A DNA stretch of 64,000 nt from JAJRTE01 sp964418585. Its GTDB lineage: Bacteria; Myxococcota_A; UBA796; JAJRTE01. Of this stretch, positions 8,064 through 16,068 are shown in pieces (positions within the stretch are counted from its first letter, which is position 1; every line of letters begins with the position of its first letter). Position numbers and translations under genes: made by a program. The notes under the pieces were generated by a model that did not search any database, was not told the origin of the DNA, and worked only from the letters and a program-made list of their open reading frames with translations. Location: the NCBI GenBank assembly GCA_964418585.1, contig CAYQMG010000137.1, forward strand, positions 17,033 to 81,032, read 5' to 3'.

Positions 8064-9299
8064 ATGGACTCCACCAACCTTCAGGTCGACACGACCCGCG
8101 CCACGCGACCCGGTACCCGAAGCCACAAATTTCGCCTCGGGCCCTTCAGCCCCTGCTTGGTCTTGCTCCTCGCCGGAATCAGCACCTCCGCGTTCGTCGC
8201 CGCCGGGTGTCACACCAACGAAAGCGACGACGCGGCAGTAACCACAGCGCCGACCACCAACACGCCCTCGTCGCCAACGGCCACACCCACTCCCTCGAGC
8301 GCGGGCGATGACGATTGCCTCTCCAATCCAACGCCTCCGCCAGGGGATGACGACACCACCCGGACGCCGGAAAACACGCCGGGCGCTTCGACGGCGACCC
8401 CCACGCCGCCTCCCTCCACGCCTCCCCCGTCCGGCACCCCTTCGCCCTCCCCGTCAGATACCCCGGGACAGGGCACGCCTGCACCTTCCCCCACTCCGAC
8501 GCCTGCCGGAACCCCCACACAGGACGCGGACGGAGACGGGTTTCCCGCTGCATCCGATTGCGACGACGCAGACCCGGCCGTCTATCCCGGGGCGGAAGAA
8601 CAATGCGATACCAAGGACAATGACTGCGACGGCCTCACCGACGAGGATGCAGGCTGCCCTGCGCCTTGCCCAGAGGACATGGTGGCGTTCAGCGACCGGG
8701 TATGTATCGACCGGTACGAAGCCTCTCGCCCCGACGCCACCGAGAATTCGGCTGGAACCGACGAGAGCCGTGCCACGAGTCGTCCCGGCGTCCTCCCGTG
8801 GATGGTGAATCCCATGTCCAGCGAACAGTTGGAAACGTTTGCCAGTGCCTGCAAGGCCGCAGGGAAACGCCTGTGCACGGCCGATGAGTGGCACGATGCG
8901 TGCACCGGCCCTGACCCCGGCACCTACTATGTCTATGGCGACTCCTTCGACCGCGAAGCGTGCAACTGCGTCGATTCGTTCTGTGACGACTATTGCGCCG
9001 ACCACGGGATCCAGGATGCCGAGTGCAGTCTGTCCCCCAACTGCGGCTACGAGTACAACTGTTTCCATGTGGTCCCAACCGGTCAGTTCGAATCGTGCAC
9101 CAATGCGTTCGGCACGTTCGACATGAACGGCAACGTCTGGGAGGCGGTATCTTCCACTTCGGACGCTCGAGGCTACGAACTGCGAGGCGGCGCCTTCAAT
9201 TGTGCCTCGGCTTCCTCGAGGGTGAATTGTGCCTACAATGCCACCTGGGAGTCTCTCTACGCCGGGTTCCGGTGTTGCCTGGACAGAACGCGCGGGTAA
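8064..9299 (+). CDS. Lipoprotein with MopE-type motif and SUMF1/FGE-sulfatase domain
   Basis: 411 residues. The start at 8064 follows GGGAGG; the frame is open upstream into the cytochrome gene but without coding sense. A signal peptide ends in a lipobox-like AAGC. Then comes a ~95-residue Thr/Pro/Ser linker and one MopE-like putative metal-binding unit (DGDGFPAASDCDDADPAVYPGAEEQCD, continuing to DNDCDG; written here only in part: DGDGFPAASDCDD). The last ~210 residues form a formylglycine-generating-enzyme-like domain with CIDRYEAS, GKRLCTADEW, DMNGNVWE, LRGGAFNC and GFRCC. In true FGE two cysteines five apart bind copper. Here only the second seems present (VNCAYN) and the partner position is not Cys, so formylglycine synthesis is doubtful; a structural or ligand-binding role is likelier. 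Confidence 0.82.
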   Translation: MDSTNLQVDTTRATRPGTRSHKFRLGPFSPCLVLLLAGISTSAFVAAGCHTNESDDAAVTTAPTTNTPSSPTATPTPSSAGDDDCLSNPTPPPGDDDTTRTPENTPGASTATPTPPPSTPPPSGTPSPSPSDTPGQGTPAPSPTPTPAGTPTQDADGDGFPAASDCDDADPAVYPGAEEQCDTKDNDCDGLTDEDAGCPAPCPEDMVAFSDRVCIDRYEASRPDATENSAGTDESRATSRPGVLPWMVNPMSSEQLETFASACKAAGKRLCTADEWHDACTGPDPGTYYVYGDSFDREACNCVDSFCDDYCADHGIQDAECSLSPNCGYEYNCFHVVPTGQFESCTNAFGTFDMNGNVWEAVSSTSDARGYELRGGAFNCASASSRVNCAYNATWESLYAGFRCCLDRTRG

Positions 9300-9357
9300 C
9301 CCCGGTTCGGCACGGTCGCACCCGGAACCACGCCACACCCGGAAGCCCCGCTCCCGG

Positions 9358-10272
9358 TCATTCCTCTGCGTTGAGTTGCTCCACGGTCTCCAGCAAGTCT
9401 CCTATCAAGTAGAAATCCACGGTCACGAAGTTGGGCCGTTTCCCTGTCTCGTTCCAGCATTGATAGGCACGGTTCACCAGGAACGGGTTGTAGTTGACCT
9501 GTGCGGCGAGGGAGCGCCTGGCCAGGGGCCAGGTCAGGAAATGGTTCAGGATGAACAGGCTGTTGCTGGGATCTCCACGATTGTAGTCACAGGTGAGATC
9601 CTCGGGAGACCGGGCCGAGTAGTCGGTTTCAACCGCAAAGTCCCACACATCCAGGTACCAGTCCCGGAGTCCTCCATCGCGGTCGGTGAAGACCACGAGG
9701 CGGCGGTTCTGGTCGATCATCTCTCCGAGCGTGGGCCAGGGGGCTCCCACCGGTTGCGGGTAGGCGTAGTCGATGAGGCCGCTGTCGATGAAGGCCTGTT
9801 CCATCCGATCCACGGTGACGTAGCTTTCGAAAATGATGGTGACCACCTCACGGGAGTAGGTATCGAGAAATTCTCGGATGCTCCGCAGGACATCGGTGAG
9901 TGGTTCGGCGCCCAGGTCGCAGAACTGGTGGCAGACGCAGACCTTCCCGGCGAGGGTGGGGTCATGGCCGTTGTATTCATGGGCGTCGATCATGAGGCCG
10001 CGGACCCCGCCGCGGAGCTGGTGTGGGATATCCACCTGCTGATTTGGAAACCAAAATTGTGTTGGTCCGTAGGCGTAGTTGAACGCATTGTGTGTGGTGG
10101 CGTAGGACACCTGGTCGTATCGGCGGGCACACAGGTGTGGGCTTCCATTGCAAACGGTGGCGGCGGCGATGGAGCCTGGGATGGTGAGGGCGAGGGAAAG
10201 GAGGGCGACCGAGAGGGCAATGGGAGGGTGAACCGGCGTCTTTGTGGTGGACGTGCATTCGAATCGTTGCAT
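9358..10272 (-). CDS. Secreted PLC-like phosphodiesterase (PI-PLC X-domain fold)
   Basis: 304 residues. The start at 10272 is preceded by CGGAGG eight bases upstream; six more residues are possible from an ATG at 10290. The N-terminus has a basic stretch and then a long hydrophobic signal segment ending near SIAAATV. Motifs fit the PLC-like phosphodiesterase superfamily: YATTHNAF with the first catalytic His (about residue 61), the GLMIDAHEY strand, and CVCHQFC with a second His (about 115). These enzymes cleave phosphodiester bonds of phosphatidylinositol or related lipids, but bacterial relatives vary in substrate. The gene is convergent with the SUMF lipoprotein and 59 nt downstream of the M28 peptidase in the same direction. 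Substrate unknown. Confidence 0.8.
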   Translation of the reverse strand: MQRFECTSTTKTPVHPPIALSVALLSLALTIPGSIAAATVCNGSPHLCARRYDQVSYATTHNAFNYAYGPTQFWFPNQQVDIPHQLRGGVRGLMIDAHEYNGHDPTLAGKVCVCHQFCDLGAEPLTDVLRSIREFLDTYSREVVTIIFESYVTVDRMEQAFIDSGLIDYAYPQPVGAPWPTLGEMIDQNRRLVVFTDRDGGLRDWYLDVWDFAVETDYSARSPEDLTCDYNRGDPSNSLFILNHFLTWPLARRSLAAQVNYNPFLVNRAYQCWNETGKRPNFVTVDFYLIGDLLETVEQLNAEE

Positions 10273-10331
10273 GGGAGACCTCCGTGACATGCCTGGAACG
10301 CGGGCGACCCGGGGACCACGCCGCGGGGGAA

Positions 10332-11579
10332 TCATCGGTCTTGTTGGAGCCTCGTTCGCCAGATGGCCTCGATCAGCCGTTCGCTGAAGTCGATGGACCG
10401 CATGAGTTGCCCGATGTCGAGGTTCTCGAGGGTATCGCTCGGGTGATGGTAGTGTCTTGGGCACCCGAATTCGGGGTCGACGCACCCGAGGGAGATGCCA
10501 TCGTACCCCTGAGCGCGGAAGGGGAGGACGTCGGTGGCCCCGGAGGGGATCTGGAACGGGGCGACCCCGCCCAGTTCGGGGGTCTGGGCTGCAGTCCGGG
10601 TGGCCAGGTCGGCGAGCCATCGTGGGGTGGGGACAGGGAGGATCTCTCCTTCCTCGAAGAACTTGAGGTCTCCATTTGACAGGCTGTCCAGGGCGACGAC
10701 CACGGTTTTCGTCGTCTCCCAGTCCTTTCGGTGTGCCCGGGCCAGGGCTGCGGCCCCGCCTGTGCCGGCTTCTTCACACCCGGTCACCACGAAGACCAGT
10801 TCCACGGAATCCGGTTTCCTGGGACCCAGTCGCCGTGCCAGTTCCACCGTGGCGGCCGCCCCGGAGAGGTTGTCGTTGGCGCCAGGTACGATTTCGTCGC
10901 GCAATACCACCTCGAGGTTGGCGGCGAACGCGATGGCGGCAGGCAGTCCGAGGGCGAGCGAGACGGGCCACAGGGCGGATCCTCTGGGGAGGGTGGCGCG
11001 GAGGAGCGCGAAACCCGCCGAGGCGAACTGGGACCAGGTGGCGATGGCCAGGGACCGTCCGAGCCAGGCCATGGACTCGGGCATGTCGTGCGGTGTGAAC
11101 CGCTTGATCACCTCGGGATTGAAGAGGAACCCGGTATAGGCCGCGTCCGCGTGTCCGATCACCACGATGCGCAGCTCGGGCGTGCCCCGCGCCTTGAGGG
11201 TGGCGAGCAGGTTGTGAGACGTCTTCCAGGGGAGCAGTCGGCGGAGCACGTAGGCCTTGCGCGTCGAGTCCGCCAGGTAGGAGCCGGCCGCAAGGCTACT
11301 CAGGGCCGCGGACAGGCCCGGTCGACGGCCGGCCAGGAGTGTGCCAACCAGCCCGGTGCCGAAATGGAGCGCCAGGTTGGCATAGAGGTGTGCGTTGAAC
11401 CGAAACGGTTCCAGGCGGGTCTCGATCCCCATTGCCTCGAAGGCCGATTTGAGCAGGAGTTGCGTCTCGAGTTCCTCCTGGCTGGCAGGGGCACGTCGAG
11501 GGTAGGCCTCGAGGATACGTTCGATCAACTGTCGTGTTTCCTGAGCCGGATCCCGGCACTCTCCTGTGGTATCGTTCAC
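10332..11579 (-). CDS. M28-family metallopeptidase with internal membrane segments
   Basis: 415 residues from a GTG at 11579 that has AGGGAG upstream; an ATG at 11657 would add 26 residues of poor quality. The M28 (aminopeptidase Y/glutaminyl cyclase-like) metal ligands can be followed in order: GHADAAY, PGANDNLSG, TGCEEAGTGG with the catalytic Glu pair, ALDSLSNGD, and HYHHPSDT near the C-terminus. Two hydrophobic blocks are inserted between the first two metal motifs, so the enzyme is probably membrane-anchored with its active site on one face; there is no classical signal peptide. It lies in the same direction as the phosphodiesterase gene (59 nt apart) and could share a transcript. The peptide substrate is not predictable. 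Confidence 0.85.
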   Translation of the reverse strand: MNDTTGECRDPAQETRQLIERILEAYPRRAPASQEELETQLLLKSAFEAMGIETRLEPFRFNAHLYANLALHFGTGLVGTLLAGRRPGLSAALSSLAAGSYLADSTRKAYVLRRLLPWKTSHNLLATLKARGTPELRIVVIGHADAAYTGFLFNPEVIKRFTPHDMPESMAWLGRSLAIATWSQFASAGFALLRATLPRGSALWPVSLALGLPAAIAFAANLEVVLRDEIVPGANDNLSGAAATVELARRLGPRKPDSVELVFVVTGCEEAGTGGAAALARAHRKDWETTKTVVVALDSLSNGDLKFFEEGEILPVPTPRWLADLATRTAAQTPELGGVAPFQIPSGATDVLPFRAQGYDGISLGCVDPEFGCPRHYHHPSDTLENLDIGQLMRSIDFSERLIEAIWRTRLQQDR

Positions 11580-11727
11580 GAGCTGCTCCCTGTCGTTCGG
11601 GTGGGGGGGAGGCAACCGGCGCCCGGTTCCATCGGTTCGACCGGACGCCTCGAGCAAACGTACGTCGGGCCGATTCCGGGGCGGGCTCCACCTTTTTCAA
11701 GATTCTGCCTGCTCTTGCGCCGCGGCG

Positions 11728-13581
11728 TCAATCAGCATTGCTCGCCCGGATCCTCCACCGGTCGGACCCGAACGTGTATTCGAGCACTTCAGTGGCTCCC
11801 GGCCGAATGACGGTGACGTAGCTTCCTTGCCGACCGGTGACCGGGTCGTATACCCGAATGGTGCGTCTGCCTGCAGCCACCCGGTAGGTGGCGTTTTCTC
11901 CAGTGGGTCCCAGTTCCCGGCCATCCACGGACAGGGTGCCGGACGGATAGGCAATCACCATCAGTTGGCCGGTCTGAATTCGAGCCGCCGCCCGCTCCAG
12001 GTCGAGCACCACCTCGGTGACCTCGCCCGGCACCAGGGTGACTGTCTGGGTCGCCGCCTTGTATCCGCTCAAGGTGGCACGCACCTGGTGAGGGTCGCCG
12101 GAAAACAGGCCGCCCACTTCCACTGGAGACCGTCCTCGAGCCTTGCCGTCCACGCTGATCCGTGCCCCCGGGGGAAGCGTGAGCACCCGTACCGTGGCCG
12201 GGCCGGGGGGACGCTTCTCGAACTGGAAGTGAAACTCCACCTGGTCTCCCGAGCGTACGGACAACGTCTGGGCAGGCGGGGGGTAGTATCCGCGAAGCCG
12301 GGCCTTGAGCGCCACGGTTCCGTCTTCTGCAACGTGGACCGGGATCTTCAGGGGGGTGGTGCCCAGCACCTTTCCGTCCGGTAGTTCGATGGTCGCTCCT
12401 GCTGGATCGGAAGTGACCACCGCGAGCGCCATCGGACCTCCGGGAGGTTCCAGGAAGCGCGCAAGCCGATCCCGGGCGCCGAACAGGACCAGGGCCACCA
12501 GCACCACCGCCGCAACCGCGACCAAACGTCTCGCACGGGAACTCCAACCGGTCCCGGACTCGGACCCATCTTCCTCCGTCTCCCCGTCTCCGGAAACCGG
12601 GGTCACGGTCATGGTGCTTTCCGAGAAAACACTCTCGTCTCGAGGCACGTTGCGAAGCGCCTCCAGAACCGCCTCTTCGCCGCGTGCCATCTGGGCGAGT
12701 TCCGGCATGGGCGGTGCACTCCCGGCCAGGTATGTGGCCAACGCGCCGCCCGACCCGGGATCCCGCCATTGCTTGAGCGACCGGTGCAAGGTCGCCATGG
12801 GTGGACGGTGCCCCGGCTCCGTGGACACGCAGGATGCGAGCAGGCGCAGGAGGGTATCCGGCAACCGATGGCGCGACAGGAGCGCAAGTTGATCCTTGTG
12901 GGGCAGCTTGAGCTGGACCGGGGTGAGTCGTCCGAGGGCGAGCAGGTGAATGGCCAGGGCACCGACCGAGAACACATCCACCGGTGGAGAGGGATTGCTC
13001 CAGTGCAGCGCGCGCTCCGGAGCGATGAACTGGCGGCGTGGATCGTGTCGGTCCAGGGCGCGGACCACGAACTCGTTGAGTGGGCCGATCTCGAAGTCGG
13101 ATACCCGCACCATGCCCGATACGTCCAGCCATACCGAAGAAGGCTGGAGCGCTCCGTGGACCAGGGGCGTTCCGGGCCGCGCATGGACGCTGGCGAGCAG
13201 GTGGGCCACCGGGAGGACGATGGCGGCCACCACCTCCGGCGGAAAAGACCTCGCCGCATCCTCCTGCGCGTGACACAGTTCACCCAGGTTCCATCCGGGC
13301 TCGAGGCCGAACACCGCGTGGGGCACGCTCGAGACGATCCCGAATTCGAGCGGTCGCCGCATGCACGGATGGAGCACGGCCTGGCTCTCCCGGCAGCGGC
13401 CTCGAAATGCCTGGACATACTCGGGCCCCTGGCTGTACGGAGGCAGCAGACGTCGTACCAGGCAGGGGACATACGCGCCTTCCGCCCGAACCTCTCCATA
13501 CCAGAAATCGAAAATCGCGCTCTGCGTGAGACAGCGTTTCAGCAGGAAGTGTCCGTAGTCCACGAGCGTCGAGCTGATCAT
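11728..13581 (-). CDS. Membrane-anchored pseudokinase with C-terminal PEGA domains
   Basis: 617 residues from the ATG at 13581. Residues ~10-275 follow the fold order of a Ser/Thr protein kinase (conserved APE-like IAPER at ~186-190, later DVFSVG), but the catalytic parts are lost: the HRD loop reads HGALQPSSV (142-150), the DFG site reads DFE (162-164), and no VAIK-type lysine or Gly-rich loop is clear. A transmembrane helix lies at ~352-368. The extracytoplasmic part contains about three PEGA-like repeats (for example DPAGATIELPDG, PPGARISVDG, YPSGTLSVDG). PEGA domains are common on the outer side of myxobacterial kinases. Predicted to be a scaffold or sensor rather than an active kinase. 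It is divergent from the next gene across a 426-nt region. Confidence 0.82.
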   Translation of the reverse strand: MISSTLVDYGHFLLKRCLTQSAIFDFWYGEVRAEGAYVPCLVRRLLPPYSQGPEYVQAFRGRCRESQAVLHPCMRRPLEFGIVSSVPHAVFGLEPGWNLGELCHAQEDAARSFPPEVVAAIVLPVAHLLASVHARPGTPLVHGALQPSSVWLDVSGMVRVSDFEIGPLNEFVVRALDRHDPRRQFIAPERALHWSNPSPPVDVFSVGALAIHLLALGRLTPVQLKLPHKDQLALLSRHRLPDTLLRLLASCVSTEPGHRPPMATLHRSLKQWRDPGSGGALATYLAGSAPPMPELAQMARGEEAVLEALRNVPRDESVFSESTMTVTPVSGDGETEEDGSESGTGWSSRARRLVAVAAVVLVALVLFGARDRLARFLEPPGGPMALAVVTSDPAGATIELPDGKVLGTTPLKIPVHVAEDGTVALKARLRGYYPPPAQTLSVRSGDQVEFHFQFEKRPPGPATVRVLTLPPGARISVDGKARGRSPVEVGGLFSGDPHQVRATLSGYKAATQTVTLVPGEVTEVVLDLERAAARIQTGQLMVIAYPSGTLSVDGRELGPTGENATYRVAAGRRTIRVYDPVTGRQGSYVTVIRPGATEVLEYTFGSDRWRIRASNAD

Positions 13582-14007
13582 GAGCCCACCCGTTTCCAAA
13601 CCCGCCAGCCGCAATCGCCAGGCACCGACAAGAACCGCCTCATCCCCGGAGACCCGGTCTCCGCCTCCAGCCCGGGGGCCTCCACGCCTGCTGGGCGATG
13701 TGCCACCACTATCGCACGGGTCCCCGGTCTCGTCAACGCCGTTCGCGTGGCGCGTATTTCCGCCTGTCATGCCTGAGTGCAGAGCGCTCGAGACACGTAT
13801 GCGCCGACATTTCTGGACGCGGCCGGCGCCACTCGGCGCCCGGGTTGTGTTTGGGCAACGTCTCGGTTGACAATCCAGTGGATGTTTGGCACAATTGGCA
13901 AGACGTGTGTGTCCACGTAGCGCGAAGTAGTATATGGCGGGCTGACGTGCCATTCCTGTCCATCGCTGGGCGTTCGGTCCGCCTGTTTTTTTGTCTGGGA
14001 GGTCTCC
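13582..14007. other. Divergent intergenic region
   Basis: 426 nt between the pseudokinase gene (leftward) and a secreted-protein gene (rightward). The left half is ordinary GC-rich sequence. The right half is less GC-rich and holds one good sigma-70-like promoter pointing right (13867-13895). I see no open reading frame with coding character and no clear terminator. Confidence 0.6.
13867..13895 (+). promoter_or_regulatory. Sigma-70-type promoter candidate
   Basis: Perfect -35 TTGACA (13867-13872), 17-nt spacer, then CACAAT (13890-13895, 4 of 6 matches). It lies 112 nt before the ATG at 14008. Confidence 0.5.
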
Positions 14008-14883
14008 ATGGCCGAAGGACTCGAGAGAGTTCCGCTCGTTGCCGGGCTCATCCTCGGGGTGGCGTTGCTCGGGGTGGACGAGTGTCGCGTGGGGACTCCC
14101 GTGGTGGTGTCCGTCGTGGACGCCGCGGGCGCGGCGGTGGAGAGCTTTTCGGTCCGGGTGGACGAGCGTGCCCAGTGGACCCGGAGTGTCACCTTTCAGG
14201 TGGACGGAACCGGGTCGTTCGTCTATTTCGTCACCGATCCCGAAGCCACGGTGTTGTTTTTTGTGTCGCACCCCGACTATCATCCCGGAGTGGCCGTGCT
14301 GGACCCTCTGGCCGTTGCCTCGAGTGACCCTGTCGCGGTCACGATTCCGCTGGTGCCCGTCGATACCTGCCTTGGGTTTTCCAACGCCTGTTCAACCTCG
14401 AGCGGGGGGGGCGCTGCAACTTCCGGGCCTGGAACAGGGACGGTCGTGGTGGGGATGAACGACTGGGTTTATGCGGCTGAGGTACCGCTGATTCTCGCCC
14501 CCTACTGCCTGAGTGTCGAGGTGGAGGAGTCGGTGGACAGCTTCGCGATGTGGACCGACCTGGTGGAGGGGGATCTGGGGGCCACGCTTGCCGTCCTGGA
14601 GTCGAGTGGGATGGTGCTGTGGGCCGACGCTCGGGGGTACTCGGGCGAGTACGAGGGCACGCCCATCCTGGTCCAGTTTCAGGTGGGGGTCTCGATCAAC
14701 GATGCCCAGGCCCTGGTCCAGGCCACGCCGGGACTCGAATGGCTGGAGACGGTCCTGGCCCCGACCTGGGGCACGGTGGAGGTCCGTTCCGGCTCGGAGT
14801 CCCTCTGGGCGTGCACTCTGGAGGAAGATCCGAACATCGAGTATGCGCACGGAGACTTCGTGCTTCCCATCTCCAGCCCCTGA
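14008..14883 (+). CDS. Secreted protein with fervidolysin-prodomain-like C-terminus
   Basis: 291 residues; ATG preceded by GGGAGG. The N-terminus has a hydrophobic segment (LVAGLILGVALLGVDEC) that could be a signal peptide or a poor lipobox. The middle is beta-rich with a short Ser/Gly/Thr linker. The last ~75 residues have the layout of the inhibitory N-terminal prodomain of subtilases such as fervidolysin: PILVQFQVGVS, a later strand WGTVEVRSG, and DPNIEYAHGDF close to the end. No protease domain follows; the gene stops and the next is glyoxalase II. It may be a free-standing inhibitor or chaperone of a secreted subtilase, or a domain used for something else. The prodomain likeness is a by-eye call. 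Function not assigned. Confidence 0.6.
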   Translation: MAEGLERVPLVAGLILGVALLGVDECRVGTPVVVSVVDAAGAAVESFSVRVDERAQWTRSVTFQVDGTGSFVYFVTDPEATVLFFVSHPDYHPGVAVLDPLAVASSDPVAVTIPLVPVDTCLGFSNACSTSSGGGAATSGPGTGTVVVGMNDWVYAAEVPLILAPYCLSVEVEESVDSFAMWTDLVEGDLGATLAVLESSGMVLWADARGYSGEYEGTPILVQFQVGVSINDAQALVQATPGLEWLETVLAPTWGTVEVRSGSESLWACTLEEDPNIEYAHGDFVLPISSP

Positions 14884-15068
14884 GGCGGCGGTGGGTTCCG
14901 GAAACAGGCAACGGTTCGCCGGAATGTAGCCATGGCCCCCGATCGAGCGTTCTGGAAAACGGGAGGCGGGGTCCGGGCCCCGGTCCGCTTCGGCTCGAGC
15001 CCGGACCCCGGGGGTGGTTTCGACTCATGCCGGTCGTGCCCCCCACCGGCCGCGGAACGGAGGGTCCC

Positions 15069-15848
15069 ATGGGACTGGTCGTCCACGTCGTCCCCTGTTT
15101 GCACGACAACTACGCTTATGTCCTTCAGTGCAGCCGCACCAACGCGCTCGCCGTTGTGGACCCTGGAGAATCCGGACCGGTCATCGAGACCGTCGCAGCT
15201 CTGGGGGGGCGGCTCGAGGCCGTGTTTGCGACGCACCATCATCGAGATCACACCGGGGGGGCGCCGGCGCTCCTGGAGCGGTTCCCGGACGCGCGGTTCC
15301 ATGTTCATGTGCAAGACCGCGCGCGTATCGCCTGGTTCGGGGTTGGCCTGGAGGAGGGGATCGATGTTCCGGTGGGAGAGTTGATGGTGCATGTCTTGCA
15401 CGTTCCCGGGCACACATTGGGGTCGGTGGCCTACCGGGTGGAGGACGCCGTGTTCACGGGGGACACCTTGTTCGGTGGCGGGTGCGGTCGGTTGTTCGAG
15501 GGAACGGCGGCCATGATGTATCGTTCCCTGAACCACCGACTGGACGGGCTTCCGGGAAGCACTCGAGTCTATTTTGGGCACGAGTACACGGTGGACAACC
15601 TGATGTTTGCCCGAACCCTGGAGCCGCGCAACGAGATTCTGGCCGAGCGGCTGAAGCGAGCCATGGAGCGTATCAGCGCGGGAGGGACGACCGTTCCCTC
15701 CACGCTGGCGTTGGAGCGCCGGACCAATCCCTTTCTGCGGTGTGGATTGCCCGAGTTGTCGGAAGCGGTGGCGGCGGCGCACGGGAAGCAAGTTCTGGAT
15801 CCAGTCGGCCTGTTCGAGTACGTTCGGGCACTGAAGGATCGGTTCTGA
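15069..15848 (+). CDS. gloB: Hydroxyacylglutathione hydrolase (glyoxalase II)
   Basis: 259 residues, the normal length of GloB; ATG at 15069 preceded by GGAGGG. Cytoplasmic metallo-beta-lactamase-fold thioesterase that hydrolyses S-D-lactoylglutathione (or a comparable thiol adduct) in methylglyoxal detoxification. The binuclear metal motif THHHRDH is present near residue 56, with later ligands in VPGHTLGS, FTGDTLFGGGCGR and YFGHEYT. The C-terminal substrate-binding helical region includes RTNPFLR. There are no glyoxalase I or glutathione genes nearby, so it appears to be a stand-alone gene. Confidence 0.93.
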   Translation: MGLVVHVVPCLHDNYAYVLQCSRTNALAVVDPGESGPVIETVAALGGRLEAVFATHHHRDHTGGAPALLERFPDARFHVHVQDRARIAWFGVGLEEGIDVPVGELMVHVLHVPGHTLGSVAYRVEDAVFTGDTLFGGGCGRLFEGTAAMMYRSLNHRLDGLPGSTRVYFGHEYTVDNLMFARTLEPRNEILAERLKRAMERISAGGTTVPSTLALERRTNPFLRCGLPELSEAVAAAHGKQVLDPVGLFEYVRALKDRF

Positions 15849-16068
15849 TCGGGCGTTGAACCGGGAAGGCCCGGCAAAAAACGCACTTCCCTTGTGGGGC
15901 GGGAAGCTATATACTGCAATCCTGACCCGGGAGTCGGGGGGATTGGTCCTGGAGGCATGGTGTCGCCGTGTAGGCCCTGTGTTTTCCTGGAAGGAACTAT
16001 ATGATTCGAGGTGCTCGGAGGTCCCCTCCAGGCAAAGCCGTGTTCTCACCAGCGAACGGAGCGTTATC

